Assembly: GCA_004352715.1 (NCBI GenBank)
Contig: SCFE01000053.1
Span: 774,181 to 838,180, forward strand
Source: Hofstenia miamia
Lineage: Eukaryota; Xenacoelomorpha; Acoela
Direction: 5' to 3'
Length of the DNA: 64,000 nt
Part shown: one piece after another, positions 56,780 through 64,000 of the stretch
Layout: each line of letters starts with the position of its first letter
Position numbering within the stretch: the first letter of the stretch is position 1
Notes under the pieces: model-generated
Seen by the model: only the letters and a program-made list of their open reading frames with translations
Database searches by the model: none
What the model was told of the DNA's origin: nothing
Position numbers and translations under genes: made by a program

Positions 56780-58332
56780 CAATGAATTTATTTTACTTAA
56801 AAGCATGAAGGTATAGAATAGTGTGCACGCGGATAAAATAAACTCTAATATGAAGAAGAAAGACGTTTACGTATACACATACAGGACAATTGAGACTCAA
56901 AATTACATACTGTTTATAACATCAATAACAAAGTGGATGAATTGTTTTTTCTTTAACATAAGTTTATGTAATCCTCTGAATCTTCCGGTTCTAGGCATAG
57001 TGACAGCCAGTAGATAGTACAAATGATGCTTATTTAAAATTTTCTGGAAAAGTTTCATGCAGGAATCAAAACGACGTTCATTTAAGCGTAAAGATTTGGT
57101 GGTAAAGATATTTAGAGCCTTTGTGCTCTGGTTTGCGCATGCAATGTTATGTCAGTAAAAATAGTCGCGCCGTAGTCAAAAATAGATAAAATATTTGATC
57201 TGAAAATATCAATGAGTTCTTTCTCAGAGCAGACGGGGTTTAGCTGCTTAAGAATGGTAATTCTCATCAGAGCCTTTTTACATCTGTCATTAAATTCTTT
57301 TTTCCAGGATAACTTCGAGTCAATTTTTACTACTAATAATTTAATTGTGTCAGTGACAACTATACCTGGTAAATTATAACATTTCTTTCTAGTGGAGAAA
57401 ACCATCTGTTGACTCTTGCTTTCATTGAATTTCAGGTTGTTTTGCTCGCAGAATTTCTGAATTAAAACTTTTATCAGTGTGTATAGGCTGACTTTTACGA
57501 ATACGAATAACTGAAATAAAGTCGTAAGCATACTTGATTACAATTCCATTCTTACCAGTAACTTCGCTAATAAAAACAATGAATAAAAAGGGCCCAATTA
57601 GAGACTCTTGTGGTACACCACTATTGACATCAAAAAGCTGACTGTCATGACCGCCATAGATAACGTAGAACTTGCGCCCTGAAAGATAACTCTTCAACCA
57701 AGCAAAGACATCCTCAGGTAAACCAAAATTTTCCAGTTTGATGAGGAGTTTTTTATGGTTTATCGTGTCAAACGCTTGCATTAGCACTTCGTCGCCCTCA
57801 TCAAGGATATTTGTTATCTCCTCCAGTAATACAATTAAGGCTGTACAAGTTGACTTTTGCTTTTGATAAGCAAATTGGTTTTTATCAACGTACTTTAAGA
57901 ACAATGGTTTTAATGTTTTCATGGCAAGGTGCTCCAGACATTTAGAGGACATTAAGGAAATAAGGCGCAGGTCAGCGATGATAGGTCGAGAATTTTAGGG
58001 ATAGAGCACACACGTGCAATTTTGAAACTGCAGGGAACCGTTTGTGTCACAAACGAAGAATTGATGATGTTGCACAATGGAGAGGTTCTTTTGCCTTTAG
58101 TAAGGGATTTGTATAAATCCCAGCTCTGTTTAACACTGTTCGCCGAATTAATGCACTTCTTACGTGAATAAAAAATTGCCAAGTCAAGTTTCTTTATATA
58201 ATGTTGGAACAAGACAGAATTGCCACTTTCAAACGCATCAAGTTTTTTCTGAAAGGTATCACATACATTCTTCGTCATCCAAGGCGGGTCTTCGTCCGAC
58301 ACTTTGATAGTGCGCTTGAGAATAACTGCCAA
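56780..58332 (-). mobile_element. LINE, minus strand, decayed (EN end, RT)
   Basis: Minus-strand order: 58332-57952 with PPWMTKNVCDTFQKKLDAFE, the block between endonuclease and RT, then a frameshift and loss of the RPI block. 57952-57422 has KNQFAYQKQKSTCTALIVLL, QAFDTINHKKLL (altered catalytic block), VNSGVPQESLIGPFLFIVF and YAYD in place of YADD. 57531-57112 has LKFNESKSQQMVF and LSWKKEFNDRCKKALMRI, with a LINE tail continuing to about 56780. Multiple shifts and the damaged YADD make it inactive. Confidence 0.85.
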
Positions 58333-59280
58333 ACCAGTACATGTATATAGAATACTGAAACTTTGGTGTTAAGATCATGACAATAATACACATTGCTAAA
58401 TGAAACGTTAATGGCACCAAGGAAGGAAGAAGCTGGATTTGCCTGTTTATTATACAGTTTAATTAGATTTCAGTTATGCCTCCAAGCTGGATTTGCCTGT
58501 TTATTATACAGTTTAATTAGATTTCAGTTACGCCTCCAATTTCGCTGTCCGACCTTAAAAAATTGAGTGATGTCCAGTTTACATCGGCTGTTGGTGGTCT
58601 GAAGAAAGACGCCATCATTTTGTTGTTGCGCCAAGCTGTCTCTTCTCTCTCTACCTCAACTCCGTCCTCCAATGATGGCCCTGGTGTCATATCATCTTTG
58701 TCTGAATCCCTCACAAAGCTTTCCTCTGATGTTTCCTCCCTATAATCTCAAATGTTCTCCTACAGTGCTGCTGCCTCANTCCAAGGCGGGTCTTCGTCCG
58801 ACACTTTGATAGTGCGCTTGAGAATAACTGCCAAACCAGTACATGTATATAGAATACTGAAACTTTGGTGTTAAGATCATGACAATAATACACATTGCTA
58901 AATGAAACGTTAATGGCACCAAGGAAGGAAGAAGCTGGATTTGCCTGTTTATTATACAGTTTAATTAGATTTCAGTTATGCCTCCAAGCTGGATTTGCCT
59001 GTTTATTATACAGTTTAATTAGATTTCAGTTACGCCTCCAATTTCGCTGTCCGACCTTAAAAATTTGAGCGATGCCCAGTTTGCCTCCGCTGTTGGTGGT
59101 CTGAAGAAAGACGCCATCATTTCGTTGTTTCGCCAAGCGGTCACTGCTCTCTCTCTACCTCAACTCCGTCCTCCAATGATGGCCCTGGTGTCATATCATC
59201 TTTGTCTGAATCCCTCACAAAGCTTTCTTCTGATGTTTCCTCACTACAATTCCAAATGTTCTCCTACAGCGCTGCTGCAT
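58278..59280 (+). repeat. direct duplication across a single N (58779)
   Basis: 58278-58778 recurs as 58780-59280. The first about 270 bp (end of the minus LINE and border) is nearly identical; the following LINE ORF1 part differs at several sites. A CAAGCTGGATTTGCCTGTTT unit is itself tandemly repeated in each copy. Probably two unmerged haplotypes or a local duplication. Confidence 0.85.
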
Positions 59281-61829
59281 TATGTTCTGTCTCATCTCTC
59301 CCCAGTAATCCTGCTCCAAGTTTCACACCCGCGCTTGCTCCTCCTGCTCTACCGCATCTTCCTAAGCAGTCTATCCCTTCATCTACTAACCGTAATCGTC
59401 CTTGTCCAGTTTTTGGTTCTAGTGCTTCCTGCCGTCTCCCTGCTGTTCCTACTAGTTCACTTCCGCGGCCTCCCCGCAAAGCTCATATCTATGTTGGCCG
59501 TTTTGCTGCCTCTGTGTCCACCTCTGATGTTGCTGACCACCTTCGTTCTTGCTCTCTACAATTTGATGATGTCATTTCCATTCCTCCACGTCCTGACTCT
59601 CCATTTGTATCCTTCCATGTTGTCTGTGATCAAGAGTCCCATCGTGCACTCATGAATCCTGATGTGTGGTCTGAAGGCGTCTTGATTCGTTATTACCGCC
59701 TCTCTGATGATGAGCGCAAATCTTTTGGCCTTCGTCCCCGCCGCCGTAATGCGCCTCGCCGTGACTGACTATCTCACTCTGATCTTCCTCCTCCCCGTAA
59801 CTCTGGCTTTTCCGTATTGCTTGCCAATGCCCACAGTCTTGTATCTTTGAACCGTCGTCTCAGCTTTTACAATTTCTTCTTGCAGTCTCCTGTTGACTTC
59901 ATTTTCATCACTGAAACCTGGCTTGATCCTGCCATTGCTGATAGTGTTGTTTTTCCCAACTCTACTCTTAAAGTTCTTTCTCGTATGGATCAATCCAGTG
60001 GTCGCCATGGTGGTGTTCTCATTGCCTCTCGTCTTCCTAACCTTGACATCCGTCCCATTTCTTTCGATTCATTATCCTTCGATTTCTGTTGTGGCTGTGC
60101 TGTTGTTCTCAGTGACCACATTGTTTCTCTGCTCTGCGTTTACAACCCTCCTTCGAAAAGTGCCTTTCGCATTCCCATTGCTGATTTATCATCTATGTTC
60201 GAGTCTTTTCATGACCAGTCTACCTACCTCTCTCGTCACCTTGGCTTTTCCATTCGTCCACATTTTCTTGTTTGTGGTGACTTCAATCTTCCTAATGTCT
60301 GCTGGAATGCACTCGACTCTACTGACACTTGAGTCTGCAGTTTTAGAAGTTTTTGCCTGCTATTCTCTTGAACAACTTGTATTTTCTCCTACTTCCAGCT
60401 CCTCTCTGCTTGATTTGGTTCTGTGCTCTTACCCCAATTACATATTCGACGTATCTGTAATCCCTGTTCCTGCTAAGCTGTCAGATCACTCATTCGTTCG
60501 CTGCTCCACAATATGCTCGATTTAACATTGACTTTCTGTCACTTAATGCTGCTCTCATCTTCTCTTCCTTTCTATTTTTCGTCCCTTACTGTGTACTACT
60601 TGAATAAATTGGAGTCTTACAAACACCATTCTGGTACTACTGCTTCTCCGAAGCTTGCTTCTCTCACAGAAGATGTTATCAATTTTATGGAACTTGACAA
60701 AGTCTCTTTTCTGTCCAGCTTCTCGTCCAGTTCTCTTCAAGACTCTTATTCCTTCCTGCGTTCTCTTCATTCCAAGCCTGAGCTCCCCAATTTGAGATGG
60801 AACCTTCTTTCTGCTCACTCTGACCTGGAGAAAGCTGATCTGTTCAACGCGTATTTTGCCTCTAACTTATCTGTACCTGTCTCCATGTGCCCTGGTCCGC
60901 CTGCTGCCTCCCCGCTAATCCGNCCTACCGCCCAATAGCTATTCTATCTCGACTGTCTATCATCTTTGAACGCCTTGTTTTTCGTTATGTATTCCCAAAA
61001 ATTCGTCACCTCATCTCTTCTTCTCAGCATGGCAACCTTCCTGGTCGCTCTACGATTACTAACCTGCTCACTCTGATCGAAAACTGCTACTTTCACTCTG
61101 ATAGTAATGATCCTGGTTGTATTATGTTTCTTAACATCTCAAAAGCATTTAATCGCCTCCCTCATTCCATTCTACTTGACAAGTTACGTTTATTTGGTTT
61201 TGATGTGGATTTCATCGAACTGTGCCAGTCTTACCTGACCAATCGCCACCAGTGTGTCAAAATCAACTCGTCTATCTCTGCTCCTGTCTCCGTTACTAGT
61301 GGTGCCCCTCAAGGCTCAGTGTTTGCTGTTCTTTTCTTCCTTGTTGTCATTAACGACCTCCCTCATTCTTTCCAACACGCCTTGCCTGTTGTATGTCGAC
61401 GACACTGCAATTTTTGATTTTGGTTAGTCTTTTGCTTCTAACATTTCTTCTGATCTTGAGCACTTGTCTACTTGGTCCTCTGTCAACCATCTCGATTTTA
61501 GCACTACCAAGACGTGGTATTTCCTTTTCTGTGGCTCCCCCTTCTGAGGTGCCTCTACCTGTGAACTTTGCGTCTCATCACACTCATCTTGGAGTTCTCT
61601 ACGCATCTCCTTGTTGGTGGCCTTCTCATGCTTTGTTCCACTCCATGGTACATTTCCAGAAACGCGCTTTCAAATGGATTTCCCCATTTGGCCTATAAAG
61701 ACGCTCTCTGCTGAAATTCTCCACTCTCCCGCTGTCACTCTACTTCCATGCCTGTGATCTCCTCCTGTTCAATCGACTACTGACTTGCAAATTGGATCTT
61801 GATCCTTTTGATTTCATTAAGTTCTCTAA
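59041..61829 (+). mobile_element. LINE (CR1/Jockey-like), ORF1 and ORF2, frameshifted, 3' end in gap
   Basis: A pyrimidine-rich, GC-richer unit. ORF1: LSDAQFASAVGGLKKDAIIS, then after a shift 59202-59768, with a Pro/Ser-rich middle and an RRM-like KAHIYVGRFAASVSTSDV domain ending in RRRNAPRRD. ORF2 endonuclease 59817-60332: LANAHSLVSLNRRL, FITETWLDPAIADS, GGVLIASR and VCGDFNLPNVCWN; after a shift LDLVLCS and KLSDHSFVRC. RT from 60887: YRPIAILSRLSIIFERLV, MFLNISKAFNRLPHS (catalytic Asp changed to Asn), SGAPQGSVF, INDLP and, in another frame, LYVDDTAIF. The tail KLDLDPFDFIKFS matches the copy in CCDC146 intron 2. A single N at 60923 replaces the segment before YRPI. Confidence 0.9.
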
Positions 61830-62829
61830 NNNNNNNNNNNNNNNNNNNNNNNNNNNNNNNNNNNNNNNNNNNNNNNNNNNNNNNNNNNNNNNNNNNNNNN
61901 NNNNNNNNNNNNNNNNNNNNNNNNNNNNNNNNNNNNNNNNNNNNNNNNNNNNNNNNNNNNNNNNNNNNNNNNNNNNNNNNNNNNNNNNNNNNNNNNNNNN
62001 NNNNNNNNNNNNNNNNNNNNNNNNNNNNNNNNNNNNNNNNNNNNNNNNNNNNNNNNNNNNNNNNNNNNNNNNNNNNNNNNNNNNNNNNNNNNNNNNNNNN
62101 NNNNNNNNNNNNNNNNNNNNNNNNNNNNNNNNNNNNNNNNNNNNNNNNNNNNNNNNNNNNNNNNNNNNNNNNNNNNNNNNNNNNNNNNNNNNNNNNNNNN
62201 NNNNNNNNNNNNNNNNNNNNNNNNNNNNNNNNNNNNNNNNNNNNNNNNNNNNNNNNNNNNNNNNNNNNNNNNNNNNNNNNNNNNNNNNNNNNNNNNNNNN
62301 NNNNNNNNNNNNNNNNNNNNNNNNNNNNNNNNNNNNNNNNNNNNNNNNNNNNNNNNNNNNNNNNNNNNNNNNNNNNNNNNNNNNNNNNNNNNNNNNNNNN
62401 NNNNNNNNNNNNNNNNNNNNNNNNNNNNNNNNNNNNNNNNNNNNNNNNNNNNNNNNNNNNNNNNNNNNNNNNNNNNNNNNNNNNNNNNNNNNNNNNNNNN
62501 NNNNNNNNNNNNNNNNNNNNNNNNNNNNNNNNNNNNNNNNNNNNNNNNNNNNNNNNNNNNNNNNNNNNNNNNNNNNNNNNNNNNNNNNNNNNNNNNNNNN
62601 NNNNNNNNNNNNNNNNNNNNNNNNNNNNNNNNNNNNNNNNNNNNNNNNNNNNNNNNNNNNNNNNNNNNNNNNNNNNNNNNNNNNNNNNNNNNNNNNNNNN
62701 NNNNNNNNNNNNNNNNNNNNNNNNNNNNNNNNNNNNNNNNNNNNNNNNNNNNNNNNNNNNNNNNNNNNNNNNNNNNNNNNNNNNNNNNNNNNNNNNNNNN
62801 NNNNNNNNNNNNNNNNNNNNNNNNNNNNN
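61830..62829. other. assembly gap (1000 N)
   Basis: Exactly 1000 N. By comparison with 42240-41783 it should begin with the last few hundred bases of the LINE. Confidence 0.99.
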
Positions 62830-63268
62830 CTTATTCTCACTAGGAATTACGTGAGTCATAAAATTAAATAAATTTCTATTAGTTTTATGGGGGTGCAGCT
62901 TTTAACAAGTTGGCTATTCTCAAAAGCAGGTGGAGTTTAATTTGAAAAAAGCTTTTAAAATGTCAACTAGTCATATGATTGACAGTGGCCAAGTTGATTG
63001 TTAATTAACTTTGCAATGAGGTTGCATGAGGGATTTTTAAATGTGTAAACATAACATGATATGAATTTTAAATGTCTTTGTCTGAGTTTTGTAAACATTT
63101 TTCAGACTTTTTTGAACATGCAATAAACCCATGGTGTTTGCTAATATTATTACCATATATAGACATTATCCCATATATAGACATTATAAATTAACCTATC
63201 AGAAGTTTCACAGGTTTATTTAAATCTAAAATTTTTTTAAACAAGCATTCACAATATTTGTTCTGGAG
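62830..63268. other. AT-rich flank, no recognised feature
   Basis: A short tandem CCATATATAGACATTAT repeat (63153-63187) is the only structure I see. Confidence 0.6.
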
Positions 63269-63694
63269 ATGTCATCAACTACGTTCAACACTGTTATTCA
63301 AATTTTGTCTAACACCAAGCACAAGATGTGTGTTTTGAAGAATGTTGATAAATTAATAAATCTCGAGGATATATCACTTGGTGATAATAAAACTTTACAC
63401 ATTTTATTCCATCCGTTGGAAGGGCAATGTACATGTGATACATGTTGGGGCTTAGATCCTCATATAGATGTGGACACCTCAAACTTTGAGATGTGTGGAG
63501 AGAATCTTCCACATACATCTGCTGCAGTGCAAATTTTAAAAAATAACATTGATACACTCAATGCAGATGGGTTCCTAATAGACATTGTAATTCAGGGAAT
63601 ATTTGGTTTGATAGATGGCAAGGAAGTCAGCTCTGTAAAAATCCCGATAAAACACAGACATATGTTAGAGTACTCTATATTAACTTGTAAATAA
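63269..63694 (+). CDS. unrecognised 141-codon ORF
   Basis: Opens with GAGATGTCATC and runs to TAA at 63692-63694. It has balanced amino-acid use, unlike spurious frames nearby, with a Cys-rich patch QCTCDTCWGLDPHIDVD and a hydrophobic, Lys-containing C-terminus (SVKIPIKHRHMLEY). I do not recognise a family. It could be a whole small gene, an exon, or part of the transposon complex represented at 51.6-55.2 kb, which has a similar sequence style. The 306 bp after it are AT-rich and empty. Confidence 0.4.
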   Translation: MSSTTFNTVIQILSNTKHKMCVLKNVDKLINLEDISLGDNKTLHILFHPLEGQCTCDTCWGLDPHIDVDTSNFEMCGENLPHTSAAVQILKNNIDTLNADGFLIDIVIQGIFGLIDGKEVSSVKIPIKHRHMLEYSILTCK

Positions 63695-64000
63695 ATGTAT
63701 ATAGTTATTTTATATTCTTATAACAATATGAGTATTTACATGATATAATTAAACTCTAACATTGTTGAACATATATAAACACATATCTTTAATCACTTTT
63801 TGTCTAAAATTAACACAGTTAACAATTAAATTAGTTGATTAATTCATAAATTAATTAATTATTACTAACATTTGCTTTTTTAAAAAAATGCAAAAATCAA
63901 ACATTGTTAGTAAATCATGAAAATATGTTTCAATTAGTAAAAAAATTAATGTTTGCTTGAATTTACAAACAAAAAAATACACTTCTACGTTTATTATATG

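Noticed and set aside
59893-60329. Leu/Phe/Ser-rich plus frame resembling a membrane protein
   Set aside because: It overlaps the LINE endonuclease frame (GDFNLPNV and related motifs); only its last part (60330 onward) is real LINE coding after a frameshift.
1-64000. tRNA and rRNA genes
   Set aside because: No cloverleaf or rRNA core motifs were recognised by eye; a covariance search would be needed to exclude them.

Overview
The window is a piece of an AT-rich (roughly 30% GC) invertebrate animal genome, not a microbial one. It has two spliced protein-coding genes with long introns and conventional GT/AG junctions. Most of the rest is decayed mobile DNA, microsatellites and assembly gaps (N runs of 12-1000 bases plus four single Ns). 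One gene encodes a SYK-type tyrosine kinase and the other the ciliary/flagellar coiled-coil protein CCDC146. Insects and nematodes are generally thought to lack SYK, and nematodes lack motile cilia, so another invertebrate (for example a cnidarian, sponge or lophotrochozoan) fits better. I cannot name the species.

Layout. About 2.9-22.0 kb, + strand: the 3' part of a SYK-like gene, nine exons encoding the Ser/Thr/Pro-rich linker and a complete kinase domain. Exon phases join without a break (482 codons plus stop). Its introns hold internally deleted DD41D mariner copies, a Penelope-like element, LINE fragments, a hAT element with a perfect 8-bp target duplication, and a 709-bp GC-rich insertion. 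About 22.2-37.5 kb: a graveyard of retroelements (several LINE families, a LINE with a PD-(D/E)XK-like C-terminus, Penelope-like pieces). About 39.4-48.9 kb, - strand: the whole CCDC146 coding region in three exons, all introns phase 0, 943 aa, with a LINE 3' end carrying a TTA-repeat tail in intron 2. About 51.6-55.2 kb: a nearly perfect inverted repeat (arms about 1.4 kb) whose arms each carry SWIM-zinc-finger and YqaJ-nuclease-like exons around a central ORF with a possible transposase helix-turn-helix. About 56.8-61.8 kb: two LINEs in opposite orientations. The last kilobase has one unrecognised 141-codon ORF.

The two host genes are unrelated in function (cytoplasmic signalling versus centriole/axoneme), and I see no sign of co-regulation. 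The most unusual structures are the SWIM/YqaJ inverted repeat and a pair of hammerhead-like core motifs 3' of two separate Penelope-like copies. Several direct duplications abut N runs and are probably unmerged contig ends. All gene and family assignments rest on reading the sequence and recalled family signatures; no search was run.
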